Below, piece after piece: positions 1-11,151 of a stretch of 64,000 bases of DNA. The stretch is from Geosiphon pyriformis (lineage: Eukaryota > Glomeromycota > Glomeromycetes > Archaeosporales > Geosiphonaceae): NCBI GenBank assembly GCA_016748015.1, contig JAAOMT010000384.1, positions 119,503 to 183,502 on the forward strand. Direction: 5' to 3'. Position 1 is the first letter of the stretch. Each line of letters starts with the position of its first letter. The notes beneath the pieces were generated by a model. That model did not search any database. It was not told the origin of the DNA and saw nothing but the letters and a program-made list of their open reading frames with translations. A program made the translations under genes and the position numbers.

Positions 1-285
1 ATTTTTATTACTTGATTGATTCTTTCCCAATATTAAAACTACTGTATATATACATGTTTGTAGTTCTACGAGAAAATACTTTCTTTTTGATATTTCAACC
101 TGGTGCTTGCTGCTATCACCAGTTGGTGTTGGCTGCTATTGTGAACTGGTGCTTGCCACTATCACGAGATGGTGTTTGCTACTATGTTAATCATTATCTT
201 TCTAAGATTATTACTGTGCTATATTATGATTGAATAGTTTGTATTATTTTTATGATTCTTTTTGCTAAATTCTTAAACCGTAACA
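1..285 (-). repeat. Inverted fragment of a GypD1-type LTR
   Basis: This stretch is the reverse complement of the first part of the GypD1 LTR that starts at 1458. On the minus strand it begins TGTTACGG at 285 and runs off the left edge of the window. It contains the same CACCA-containing 23 bp units and the TATA-like gtatatata tract. Whether it is a solo LTR or the edge of a full element cannot be seen. The short frames through it have no coding support. Confidence 0.85.
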
Positions 286-1457
286 CCAACTTTTGTCTGT
301 CAAGTTGCTTTTTAAAAATAAGATTTCTGTTTTGATTTGGGACTATATACTTAGTATATATTAAACATTGCCAGTAAATTTTTTTTAATCTATAATATTT
401 TGATTAACAATAACAAAACAGTGGTTATTTTTATTAATAAAAAGATTAAGGATGCTTCTTTAAAAATTAGCAAATTGCCTATTATAATTGCCAAAAATAG
501 TGTGCTATACAGATATTTGGGAATTTTTTTGTTTACTAATAGAATGTCTAGTTTCAGTTTGATCAAAACTTGATTTGACATTAGGTTTTTTTCTAATATG
601 GTATTAAGAAAGACTATCTTAGATAAGCAGTTTTTGTATTTGGTTTTGGTGGTTTTGCAATCTATTGTCAACTATTATTCACAGTTTAGTTTTATTTTTT
701 TGGTGGTATGTTATTAATAGAATGTTTTAATCAGAAAGAGTTTTAAGCTAAAAACTGAACTGTTCCAAGATTTTTTAAGTGAGGCATTATATTATTCTTT
801 TTTGTATAGTTTAAAAACATTTGAACAAATACAGGCAAAAAGAAAGATTGCTTCTGTTGTGGTTTTTGCAAATGTTTCTGGAATTCTTAGTCAGTTTTTT
901 AAGCACAGATTTTTGGATCTACAGATTTTAGGTTGAACCTCTTTGAATTTCTTGCAGCATTCTGTAAGATTGTATATTAATTTTTTTAACAATTTTTTGG
1001 CTGGTGTGGTCTATATTTTTATAAACAATGGTTTTTTTTTGGCAAATAATTTACCTTGTGCATTTTGCAGTCTTAACAAATTTCTTATATTAAATGTCTT
1101 GAAGGTTTTATTGTATTATAAAAAAGTTGGTTTTTTGAAAAAATTTGGTGTGGTCTTTTGTAACAGATTTTTGGATAAAAGAAGTAAAATTATGAATTAG
1201 AAAACATTTTATTATTAAAAAAAATTGGATTTTAGAGAACTACTACTTTCTTAGTTTGTTTTAGTATCTAAATTTTTGTATAATAATAAGCTTATATTAG
1301 TCTTTTCTAGCTTAAGCTTTACTTCAGAAACCAGTAGTATTTTGTTGTTAAATCAGTTTTCAGCTTTAAAGAGTTATTTTCTTGAAGTCTGGTCAAATAA
1401 GTTTAATGTTTATATAGATAGATTTTTGAAAGAGCTGGGTTTTTTTGTGGTGGCTAG
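286..1457 (+). pseudogene. LINE-A ORF2, 5' half: end of RT to start of RNase H
   Basis: Degenerate non-LTR retrotransposon ORF2. It aligns by eye with LINE-B from about 22300 to 23490: the stretch around 395-540 matches the region after the RT active site (the INNNKT-like segment and the YLGIFL-like segment), and the end (1402-1440) resembles the RNase H opening YIDGSLKELG, here YIDRFLKELG. Many stops and shifts are present in all frames. The reading breaks off at 1457, where GypD1 is inserted, and resumes at 11152. The left boundary at 286 abuts an LTR, so the element is 5' truncated or continues beyond that LTR. Homology to LINE-B is clear; function is lost. Confidence 0.75.
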
Positions 1458-2333
1458 TGTTACAGTTTAAAAATTTAGCAAAAAAATCATAAAAATAATA
1501 TAAACTATTCAATCATATTATAGTGCAGTAATAATCTTAGAAAGATAATGATTAAAATAGTAGCAAAACACCATTTCGCAATAGTGGCAAGCACCAGTTC
1601 ACAATAGCAGCCAACACCAACTGGTGATAGCAGCAAACACCAGATTGAAATATCAAAAAAAAAGTATTACAATGTGTTTTCTTGTAAAACTACAAACATG
1701 TATATATACAGTAGCTTTAATATTGAGAAAAGTCAATCAAGTAATAAAAATCATAACTTATTAAGCAATAGATCCAATTTATCCAACAAACTTCACTTTA
1801 AATTATACCTTTAAATTAAAATATTCCAAGAAACTTTTAAATCAAAAAGAAATAAAAAAATATATTTAAAACTGAATTATCACAACCCCAAAGTAGTAAG
1901 AAACTCACTTGTGTTAATTATTGAATGAAACTATCATTCATCAGTTGAATTCCTTGGAAGAATAATCCCTAATCAAAATTATTTATGTTGTTACTAATTG
2001 ATAAAAGCTTTATTGTAAAAATTAGGAAAAGTGCTAAAGGCCATTAACATTTCGTGTTTTTAGATTAGAAAAACACATCAGGCAATTGCAAAGATAGCCT
2101 TAGAGAAGACCCCAAACAGTGGGTAAATTTCAGTTCAGTCTCTGAGAAGGAGTACATAAACACACACAACAATCAGGAATTGAGAAATAACTTACATTGT
2201 AACATTAAAGAGAAAGTCTTCAGTATAACAGTGACATTATTACACAAATAGAATTGAGGAACTCACGAGAAACTAATTGCAATTAAAATAAGATATCAGC
2301 AATTAAATATACCAAGAAAACCATCCCGTAACA
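1458..2333 (+). repeat. GypD1 5' LTR (876 bp)
   Basis: Begins TGTTACAG and ends CCCGTAACA, giving the usual TG...CA termini. It matches 10277-11151 end to end. U3 holds a 23 bp tandem array followed by a TATA-like gtatatatac at about 1700. An AATAAA-like signal lies further on. Differences from the 3' LTR are nearly all C/T or A/G. Confidence 0.93.
1569..1645 (+). repeat. 23 bp tandem array in GypD1 U3
   Basis: CACCA recurs at 1569, 1592, 1615 and 1638, an exact 23 bp period. Units share a core like CAATAGCAGCCAA. The same array with the same period is in the 3' LTR (CACCA at 10388, 10411, 10434, 10457) and inverted in the fragment at 1-285. It sits about 60 bp upstream of a TATA-like tract, a plausible enhancer position. 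Confidence 0.85.
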
Positions 2334-2404
2334 TTTGGTGAACCCTATGAAAAAAAAAATCAAAAAAAAATAATAATTAGCAATAATTCATTGCTAAAAA
2401 AAAA
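2334..2404 (+). other. GypD1 leader and primer-binding-site candidate
   Basis: Directly after the LTR comes tttggtgaaccc. The equivalent site in GypD2 reads tttggtgctctc and in GypX tttggtgttctc, so TTTGGTG at the LTR edge is conserved. The TGG could pair with a tRNA CCA end, but I could not assign the tRNA. Confidence 0.5.
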
Positions 2405-4110
2405 GAGACAAAAGTGGTGACAAAAACCCCTAACCTTACTGTTCTTGAATTCTGCCATGCTATTTATACATAAAATCAATGTGATCTTGGATTACCAGAA
2501 GAGTGTTGTCTAGCAGAATCTGCCCTCACTTATTATATCAATGTCAGAATAAATTATCATATAGGAAAGGAAGAAGAACCACATGATGCAAAACTTAGAT
2601 TGTATAGAGAATTATCACAATACACTACAAAAAAAGTAGTAGTAATAGCCACAACTATTGTCAAAATCCATTGAAAAATTAAGCAATATGTCAACAAAAA
2701 TTTTTCAATATCCACAGAAAACACTAAGGAATGCACCAACAAAACCAAAGAAAATTTAAAAACTAATTAGGAAAGTAACTAGCAAAAACTAAGAACATCT
2801 ATTCAAACACCAAAGAAAATTGTCACTCAATTAATAAAAAAACAACATATTTATTTACCAGAAAATAAATCATACCATTTTTCACCAGAAAATAAGATAC
2901 AAATTCCATTAGGAGCTGCATCATCATCAACATTAACTCCACAAATGCCAAGAACTCCTAGTTATACTGATAAAATTAAACAATGTAACTAGGGAGACAT
3001 ACCAATTATAGAAGGATATTCATCACTATTCCAAAACCCTCTTTTTCAGCCAAAATTCGGAATGGAGTTTGAAAACCATAAAGAGGAGTCTAAATCAGAA
3101 TCCAAAAAAGAGACCAGCAAAAAAACAATCACAAGACTGATTACTGGAACAAGCAGCCAATCCAGAAACCAAGAAACTTATAATTAAGAGAAAGAACCAG
3201 ATATAAGGGAAGCCACATTTAAGAATGCTCAAGGAAATATCATCCCACCTCCTCTTAGACCAATAAGCCCACCAGCAGAAAACAATGACGAAATGGTCAC
3301 ATCATACATCACAAGACTAACAGATTTCTCAGGAAAGGAAGAAAAAACAGATGTACACACGTGGCTCAGAGAAGTGTAAAAAGCCATCCAAACAAATAAC
3401 TGGAATGACCAAAAAGCAATTCAAACATTACCTTTTTTCCTGAAAGGCACAGCTGACTTGTGGTATCAAAGTTTGGAAACAAAACCCACAAGCTTTGCTG
3501 AATTTAAAAATGCACTCCTGAAGTATTTTAGTGACCCAAATATCATAATCCAACTACAAAATGAATTCAATACTATTAAGCAAAGTACTGGTAAAACTGT
3601 TACCCAATACCTTGTTTAATTCAATCGAATTCACCATCAGATTGAAGTGATTGAACAAGAATACTACACTGATCTTCAGGTTTTAAATCAGTTTATTGGA
3701 GGATTAAAAAGCAGCATTTTAGAAAGAATATGCTCTGCCTATCCTAATTCCTTATCAGAAGCCATTACACTTACCAGAGCTCTTGAATCAGCTGAGAAAG
3801 AAGCTAACCATAGTCAAATGATTAACATGATAATGAAGGAAAATAAAACAAAAACATTAGAGAAAAGAGTAATACAATTAGGAGAGGAACTCTCTAAGAA
3901 AATAGAAAGTTACCTTATCCTGGATTCAAGAAGAAATACATACCAACCACTCCAAAAACACAGCTAGGAAGTTAGTGACAGTTGAAATAATCACTCATTA
4001 CACTAGAAATTCAGAACAGAAACATGTGTCTGCCATTTTTGCAAATGTGTAGGACATTTGATTAGTCAATGTCAAATGCAAATGATGCAGGAAGCATGCA
4101 AAATAATTAT
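2405..4110 (+). pseudogene. GypD1 gag (capsid and CCHC knuckle), broken
   Basis: Structural protein of the retrotransposon particle. One frame can be followed from 2405 to about 4110, interrupted by stops that look like Gln or Trp codons changed by transitions. The retrotransposon gag core lies at 3293-3830 (segments WLREV, FFLKGTADLWY, EFKNALLKYF) and aligns with the GypD2 gag core (FLQGTAEEWF). A CCHC knuckle, CHFCKCVGHLISQC, follows at about 4031-4072. The N-terminal part (2405-3200) is poorly conserved but resembles the GypD2 N-terminus. No convincing ATG is seen at the left end. The longest intact piece is 3647-3967. Confidence 0.8.
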
Positions 4111-4425
4111 TACATGTCACTCCAAATGTTTAGAAACCAGTATATGCCAATACTATGCCAATATCTCACCATATATCAAAATCAAAAAACTTACCAGCAA
4201 CAGTTCATGATAGCCAACCTGAATTGGTGTTCCAAGCCCTGAAATCAGCCCATGTAGAACCAGAACGTGTTGGTCTAGAGGAATCCAAACTGTGCCAGAA
4301 CCAGTCAGCAAACCAATCTAAACTACCAAAATTATCAACAAACTTATCTTAATATACCAGAAAATCTGATTATCAGAAACAATGATAGTAAAAACATCAA
4401 CAGAACCAAATATTTCTTCAACAAA

Positions 4426-5058
4426 TTGAGCCAAACAATACCACCAGCAGTTGCCACTGAAGATAGCAGTCTCACAGCTATTTTTCCTTTTGAATTAGAG
4501 GAAAACAAGGCTATGTTCAATAGAGCAGCATTGGACGAAAAACGTCCAATTACTGTTATGTATATAGAAGCCACTATAAACAATACTCCAATCAAACTTA
4601 TCTTAGATAGTGGATCTGCTGGAAGCATCATAATGCTTCAACTAGTAAACCAACTGGGTTTCAAAGTTGATCATGCTGTGATGTCTTAAATCATAACAGC
4701 TGATAGAAGTACAAAGCTGCCTTATGGCAAAATCGACTCATTCCCTTTCGAAATTAATGGCATAGTAATACCTACAAAAGTATTAGTAATGGACACTACA
4801 CAATATCAAATATTAGTAAAGAATAACTGGCTAACAAAAGCCAATGTCATCTTAGACTGGACTACTCAAGAGCTTCTGATTAATTATAATGGCCACCAGG
4901 CCAGAATTCCAGCCACCTGTGGCCACTTCCAAAAACCCAGTACTAACCAAAGACTTACCTTCAAATTTGAGAAAAATTCAGCACTACCAGCCATTGAAAC
5001 TTATCAGCTCTTTTGGGCTGATGACCAAAGAACAGAACTACCAGCTGTACCAATGTAG
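4426..5058 (+). pseudogene. GypD1 retropepsin-like aspartic protease
   Basis: Single-domain aspartic protease that would mature Gag-Pol. The active-site motif LILDSGSAGSI is intact at about 4600-4632. Downstream, the segment VLVMDTTQYQILVKNNWL followed by LDW matches the GypD2 segment (VLVMDAPQYQALVRNNWL), the hallmark of this Gypsy protease group. One stop at 4687 (TAA) separates the two open pieces 4426-4689 and 4789-5058. The frame differs from gag by indels between 4110 and 4426; in GypD2 the same regions share one frame. Confidence 0.85.
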
Positions 5059-5109
5059 ACCAGTGAAAAAAGATCCGAATGAAACCAGATAAGTCCACAA
5101 AGAAACCAC

Positions 5110-5780
5110 CAGCAATGCAAACCAAAGCTAGAATGCTTGGTTTGTAAGAAGAAACTCTTGTCTATGACTGTATACAGTGCACCAGACAAAGACTCAAGAA
5201 ACTCCACCCATTACTATTGTAACCATTGTAACAAAAAAAAATATGGTTACCCAAAAAAACATGGAAAATGGGACAAAGAACTGTGCCTTACTTGTGGAGA
5301 ACTGTTACTAAGAGGGTGCAACTAGAACGACATACCAGGCAGAGGAGGAACATATGATGCAACTTGCCAATACACGATCCTTATTTGTAACTGAGTAAAA
5401 GAAGGAATGCCGTTCAAAGCAGCATTTAACAGAGTGTTAAAAAGACTATAGTACTATCTACATGATGAGGACAAGTTGTACAACACCACATAGGCCAAAG
5501 TAAGAGGAGGAACTGCCGAAGAAATACGATGTTGGAAAGAGTCAGCCAAAGTAGTTGACAAAGTCGCCAACTACAACATATTTGACCCAGTAGATGAATT
5601 CCAGGACTACTACCAACAACTATGCCCCACTTGACAAAAACAAAAACAATACTTTGCCCAAATCAACACTTATCTCTGTAAAAACTGTCTTATTTCATGC
5701 CAAAATCAGTGTTGTGAAGAGTGTTAAGACAAAAGAAACTTAGAAAGAAAAATGGAAATTGAGAATCAGCAGTCTCAAAA
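5110..5780 (+). pseudogene. GypD1 Cys-rich module between protease and dUTPase
   Basis: Downstream of protease, in the same frame, are paired CxxC motifs: CLVC at about 5134, CNHC at about 5218, then GYPKKHGKWDKE, CLTC and GCN up to 5325. GypD2 has CKDC, CYFC, KTCH, GYPKKSGK and CLTC in the same order, so this is a conserved probable zinc-binding module. A degenerate helical stretch follows (5326-5780), with further Cys near 5690-5725. I do not recognise the fold. Zinc binding is an inference from CxxC spacing. Stops interrupt it repeatedly. Confidence 0.6.
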
Positions 5781-5856
5781 TCAATCAATAAATTAACAAG
5801 ACTCATCTGATAGTCCTAAGTCAGAAAAATTTGTAGCCTATACTGACCTAGAACAG

Positions 5857-6290
5857 GTGATTAACATCCAATACTTTGACAATAGGCACTTAGGAATAAT
5901 ATTTAAAAGAGCTCATCTAACTGATACTGAATTCGATCTACATTATCCAGAAAAAAAATCCACAACATTACCACCCAGGAGCATCACCAAAATCGACCTG
6001 AAAATAGTGGTTGAAATTCCACCAGGAATAATGATTCAAATAGCATCACGATCAAGTCTTGCGAAAAAAGAAATAAGCATTTAAGAAGGAGTAATTAACT
6101 CTGAATACACTGGAAATTTAATGGTTTTGCTACAAAACAATTCAGAAAAGTCTTATACCATTGAATCTAAAGAAAAAATTGCATAAGCAATTTTCCTACT
6201 ATTGGTAAAAATTGGGAAATTCGTGCCAGTAGAAAATCGTGAGGAATTGTTACAAACAACAAGAAAAACTTTTGGTTTCAGATCAATAGA
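5857..6290 (+). pseudogene. GypD1 trimeric-type dUTPase domain, degenerate
   Basis: dUTPase hydrolyses dUTP to dUMP and limits uracil incorporation during reverse transcription. Family motifs in order: motif 1 as TDTEFDLHY (usual Ala-Gly replaced), motif 2 as PPGIMIQIASRSSLA (well kept, about 6025-6065), motif 3 as GVINSEYTGNL (the usual catalytic Asp replaced by Asn), motif 4 as KIA-stop-AIFL, and motif 5 reduced to a KTFGF remnant. In-frame stops at about 6082 and 6184. Same frame as protease and RT, so it was part of the polyprotein. Compare the GypD2 copy, whose lesions are at different residues. Confidence 0.85.
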
Positions 6291-6756
6291 AAAAAAAATT
6301 GAAGTGAATTTCACTGAAACAATAAAGGAAAAAGGCAAAGTAATTAAAACTGAGCAGTCTATTATGCTTCTACCATATGAAAAATCAGAAATAAGAATAA
6401 AAAGAATAATTAAAGAAAAAAACCTAATATTTGAGCCTTATCCAGAAACTTGCCAACAGTTTTTCATAGGACTTATTAACCTTTTTATTCCAGCTGATAA
6501 AGCTCAATGGATAAAAATTCCTATTACAAACACCACAGAAGAACCCATTTACATTCCAGAAGATATCATCATTGGATACCTCGGAATAAAGCTAAAAAAT
6601 GCATCAACACCACAAGAAATTCTAAATTTCCCAGAAATTGCTCTCTACTGTGAACTCACTTCAATAAATTGGCAACAACCATTGGAATGCTATCAATTTA
6701 CACCAGAAGAATTGGCCAAATTAAACATTGGAACAATGGATCCTGACCAACAGTGA
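6291..6756 (+). pseudogene. GypD1 linker domain between dUTPase and RT
   Basis: An open stretch in the polyprotein frame between the end of dUTPase and the RT entry. It is rich in beta-type sequence and contains IPEDIIIGYLG (about 6557-6590), resembling the short domain with an IPKG-type turn that many Gypsy elements carry just before RT. GypD2 has an equivalent with IPKGM at about 62445. It ends with an LKALILKYSDIFS-like segment just after 6756, the usual lead-in to Gypsy RT. Function unknown. Confidence 0.55.
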
Positions 6757-8123
6757 CAATTAAAAGCATTAATTTTAAAATACTCTGATATATTTTCATG
6801 AAATAGCGAATTTGAAAGAACCAATTTGGTTCAACACCAAATCCCCACTGAAGATACCAGACCTGAAAAACAATGTGCTTACTATGTTCCACCAATGGAG
6901 CATAATTTTATCAGAGAAGAAGTCCAAAGCATGTTGGAAAAAGGAATAATCCAATCATCCATGAGCTCATGGTCCTTACCAGTTGTTTTAGTAAGAAAAA
7001 AAATAGAAAAATTAGATTTTGTGTCAACTATTGCAAACTAAACAGCAAAACAACCAAAGACTCATACCCAATACCATTAATTGACAAAATTTTCGACATT
7101 TTTGGAGGAGCAAAATGGTTTTCTACATTGGACTTGACCAGTGAGTACTGGCAAGTGAAAATAAACCCAAAAAACAGGCATAAAACAGCATTTACAACAC
7201 AAAATGGCAATTATGAGTTCAATGTAATGCTATTTGAATTGACAAACACTCCTGCAACATTCCAAAGACTAATAGACATAGTTTACTCCAAATTCTTGTG
7301 ACAATTCATTGTTGTCTACTTAGATGATACAAATGTTTTTTTGTCAAAATTTACAGATCATCTCCAACATTTGCAACAAGTTTTTGAGAGATTAAGACAT
7401 GTTGGACTTAAACTAAATCTAAAAAAATGTTTCTTTGGGAAAAATGAGCTAGCATTTTTAGAACATGTAGTTGGAAAAGATAAAATAAAACCAGATCCAT
7501 CAAAAATAGACAAAGTGAAAAATTTTTCAGTATTTCGAAACATTTCAGAAGTTAGAAGCTTTTTAGGATTCACATCTTACTACTGCCACTTTGTAAAAAA
7601 CTTTTCAAACATCACCAAACCCCTTAATTACCTACTATCCAAAAATGTGAAATTTGAATGGACTGAAGCACAACAAAAAGCTTTTGAGTACCTTAGACAA
7701 AAGCTCATTGAATCACCAATAATAATCTATCCAAATTTCAACAAGAAATTCATTTTGGTCACAGATGTCTCTAAAACTAGACTTGGAGCCATTCTGTTAC
7801 AAAAAGATGATAATGGAAGAGAATGTGTAATTGCTTATGCCAGTAGAAGTCTCAGTATGGCAGAGCAAAACTACACAACACATGAACTTGAATGCTTAGC
7901 AGTAGTTTGAAGTTGTGTTTACTTTGATACATATTTACAGTACCAACCCTTTGAGATTACCACAGATCATAGAGGTCTGGTTTAATTAAATAACAAGAAA
8001 GTGCTAAAAAAAAAATACACCAGATGGTCACAAACATTAGCACCATATAATTATATTATCAAATACAAAGAAGGTATTAAAAATGCTAATGCTGACTGTT
8101 TGTCAAGAATGAGACACACATAA
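6757..8123 (+). pseudogene. GypD1 reverse transcriptase and RNase H
   Basis: RT copies the RNA genome and RNase H removes it. Entry segment and fingers are in one frame to about 6990, then a slip in an A8 run moves the frame. The palm follows: WFSTLDLTSEYWQVKI, YEFNVMLFELTNTPATFQ, then the catalytic box VVYLDD at about 7312. Connection: SFLGFTSYYCHFVKNF. RNase H begins with FILVTDVSKTRLGAILLQ and continues through AYASRSL and YTTHELECLAVV to a TAA at 8121. Stops at 7299 and 7909 are TGA. YLDD is intact, but frameshift and stops make the copy inactive. Confidence 0.9.
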
Positions 8124-8152
8124 AAATTACCAACCCACCCACCACAACAACA

Positions 8153-9948
8153 ATGAACAACCACCTTTACAAAAACCTCAGCCAATACTTAGAAACACTA
8201 CAAATAGACAAAAAAATGCCAGTAAAAGAGCTAATTAAGCTCCAAAAATTAGCAAAACACTATTTTATCCAAAATCACATACTTTATTACCAGAATTGAC
8301 AAAATCCAGATAATCTATTAAGAGTTATAACTACGGATGAAAAAGAAACTATCTTATTTAACATGCACTCAAATATTCATTCAAGCCACTTTGGAAAAAC
8401 AGCAACCATCCAACATGCAACTAGCCATTACTATTGGCCAAAAATAAGTTCAGACATAATCCAATACATAAGAAATTGTGACCCATGCCAATGAAGAGGA
8501 GGAGCAAAAACAATAAAATTATTAAGACCAATAAAAGTTGGACAGCCATTTGACAGAATTGGAATTGATTTAGTTGGACCCTTACCAATAACAACAAGAA
8601 ACAACCATTATATTGCAGTAGCTGTGAACTATTTCACCAAATGGCCAAAAGCTAGAGCTATTAAAACAGCTGATGCTATTTCCATAGCTCAATTCATATA
8701 TGAAAACTTAATTTGCCGGCATAAATGTCCACAAGAATTGCTATCAGATCAAGACACACACTTTATAAACAGCACTTTAAAAGAACTTAGCCAAAAATTT
8801 GGAATCAAGCGACCACTGTCATCATTATACCACCTATAAACAAATAGATTAGTTGAAAGATTTAATTGCACATTATGCAAATTACTGGCTAAAATTAGTA
8901 ATGAACATAAAAAAGAATGGGATTTGTTTATACCAGCAGTACTACTAGCATATAGAACAATAAAACAAGATACTATACAATTCACATCATTTGAATTAGT
9001 TTATGGAAAAAAAGCCACATTACCAGTTGAACTTACTATTCCAACTTATCCAAGTGATATTATCACTGAAACAACATTCCAGGAAACACTACTTAGAAGA
9101 ACATACAAATTAATGGAAACTTTAGAAAACAAAAAAAGAAAAGCAGGACAAAATATTGAACAATCACAAGAACAACAAAAAGTGAGACATGATAACCAGT
9201 TACCAGATAATATAATTAGCTACAAAATTGGAGATAAAGTATTGTTGCATCATACAAAAATGGAAAAACAATGGGGTAGAAAATTTGATCACAAGTGGGA
9301 TGAACCATTTTATATTCACGAAATACTTGTAAATGGAACATACAAGCTAAGACTAGATGATAAAATATTAAAAAAAGCAGCACATAGTAACTGGCTGAAA
9401 TTTTATTACAGTAAACCAGTAATAACAACAAAAACACCCAGAATTGGAACACAATTACCTTTAATTTTACCAGAACAAATTCCACAAGATTTAGAACCAA
9501 TAGTTTTAATTGAACATTATTCAAAAAGATAATTAATCTTAGATCACAGCAAAAATGATTTAACAACCATAAAAATGCATGCAAAAGATTCCAAAATAGC
9601 AGTCAAAATTAAAACAATGATACTTATTCCAGAAAACATCAACAATATAACTCAACAATTAATTGAAAGCTTACAATAATTAAAATCTGATCTAGAAATC
9701 ACAGTTAATAGCTCCAAAATAAAATACATAAAAAGAACAATAGAAAATCCAAAAACAAGAAAAGAACATAATTTTGAACCATATAATATTACCAAACATA
9801 ACAACAAATTTATCAGCAAAGTTATTGAAAAATTAGAGATAGCATTGGGCAATACATTAATAATAGAAGAAATAGAAATAAGTGAATTAACACCAAACAC
9901 ATTTAGCAACTTGAAAACGAAATTTCCAATTAACTACTGTTATTATTA
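8153..9948 (+). pseudogene. GypD1 integrase with C-terminal extension
   Basis: Starts at an ATG 30 bases after the RNase H stop, in a different frame. The zinc-binding H2C2 region includes NMHSNIHSSHFGK and CDPCQ (about 8361-8492). The DDE core has D in IGIDLVGPL (about 8560), D in LLSDQD (about 8740) and E in NRLVERFN (about 8843-8866). A GPY/F-like domain follows (DEPFYIHEILVNGTYKL, about 9300). After the stop at 9530 the same frame stays mostly open to 9948 with one further stop, so the protein probably had a C-terminal extension of about 135 residues. Stops are at 8298, 8492 and 8837 among others. No chromodomain recognised. Confidence 0.88.
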
Positions 9949-9951
9949 ACT

Positions 9952-10262
9952 AGGAAAGTACTTGAACATACAAATATTATATTTAAAAGACTTAACTAGA
10001 GTGTTTGACAAAACAACAATTTAACTATAAGAACTTTTCATTGGAAGAACCAACACTACATTCCATTCAAAGCATTTAAAAATTGTCACAAACTATTGTT
10101 GGACCCAACCATGAACATAATAACAACCAACAGTATTGGACAACTTACCAATTCGCAATTTCAAGAATTACAACAACAAATTAATAACACAGTATTAGAC
10201 CACTATAGTAACTTAAAATTTAATGAAAAAATTAATTTCGATTTTGATGGAGCTCAATCTTG
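9952..10262 (+). pseudogene. GypD1 3'-terminal ORF remnant
   Basis: Between integrase and the polypurine tract a frame can be followed from about 10030 to a TGA at 10260-10262, ending in NFDFDGAQS and including NSIGQLTNSQFQELQQQI. It occupies the position of ORF3 in the GypN elements, but I see no clear sequence match to it. Could be the tail of the integrase extension or a separate small ORF. Confidence 0.35.
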
Positions 10263-10276
10263 AAAGGAGAGGATAA
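10262..10276 (+). other. GypD1 polypurine tract
   Basis: aaaggagaggataa immediately before the TGTTACAG of the 3' LTR. Position and composition fit the primer for plus-strand DNA synthesis. GypN elements have a near-identical gagaggatga at the same place. Confidence 0.8.
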
Positions 10277-11151
10277 TGTTACAGTTTAAGAATTTAGCAA
10301 AAAAATCATAAAAATAATATAAACTATTCAATTATAATATAATGCAGTAATAATCTTAGAAAGGTAATAATTAACATAGTAGCAAAACACCATCTTGTAA
10401 TAGTGGCAAGCACCAGTTCACAATAGCAGCCAACACCAACTGGTGATAGCAGCAAACACCAGATTGAAATATCAAAAAAAAGTATTACAATGTATTTTCT
10501 TGTAAAACTACAAACATGTATATATACAATAGCTTTAATATTGAAAAAAGTCAATCAAATAATAAAAATCGTAACTTATCAAGCAATAGATCTAATTTAT
10601 CCAACAAACTCTACTTTAAATCATATCTTTAAATTAAAATATCCCAAGAAATCTTTAAATCAAAAAGAAATGAGAAAAAATATTTAAAACTGAATTATCA
10701 CAACCCCAAAGTAGTAAGAAACTCACTTGTGTTAATTATTGAATAAAACTATTATTCATTAGTTGAATTCCTTGAAAGAATACTCTCTGATTAAGATTAT
10801 TCACATTGTTACTAATTGATAAAAGCTTTATTGTGAGAATTAGGAAAAGCACTAAAGGCCATTAACATTCTATGTTTCTAGATTAGAGAAACACATTAGG
10901 CAATTGCAAGGATAGTCTCAGAGAAGACCCCAGACAGTGGATAAATTTCAGTTCAGCTTTTGAGAAGGAGTACATAAACACACACAACAATCAGAAATTG
11001 AGAAATAACTTACATCGTGACATTAAAGAGAAAGCCTTCAATATAACAGTGACATTATCACACAAATAGAATTGAGAAACTCACGAGAAACTGATTGTAA
11101 TTAAAACGGGATATTGGCAATTAAATATACCAAGAAAACCATCCTGTAACA
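10277..11151 (+). repeat. GypD1 3' LTR (875 bp)
   Basis: Matches 1458-2333 throughout, beginning TGTTACAG and ending CCTGTAACA. It carries the same 23 bp array (10388-10464) and TATA-like tract. After it LINE-A resumes at 11152. Confidence 0.93.

Larger units (their letters stand above)
1458..11151 (+). mobile_element. GypD1: full-length Ty3/Gypsy element with dUTPase, nested in LINE-A
   Basis: Complete LTR retrotransposon of about 9.7 kb: LTR, gag, protease, Cys-rich module, dUTPase, RT-RNase H, integrase, tail, polypurine tract, LTR. The order RT-RNase H-integrase assigns it to Ty3/Gypsy (Metaviridae-like). Flanks are ctag before and ctaa after, consistent with a 4 bp target duplication carrying one G-to-A change. 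The two LTRs differ at many sites, almost all transitions, so the copy is old or hypermutated. All genes carry stops. It interrupts the RNase H segment of LINE-A. Confidence 0.93.

Noticed and set aside
1-1750. Terminal inverted repeats of a DNA transposon (1-285 versus 1486-1740)
   Set aside because: Both arms are parts of the same 876 bp LTR in opposite orientation, and the sequence between them is LINE ORF2, not a transposase.
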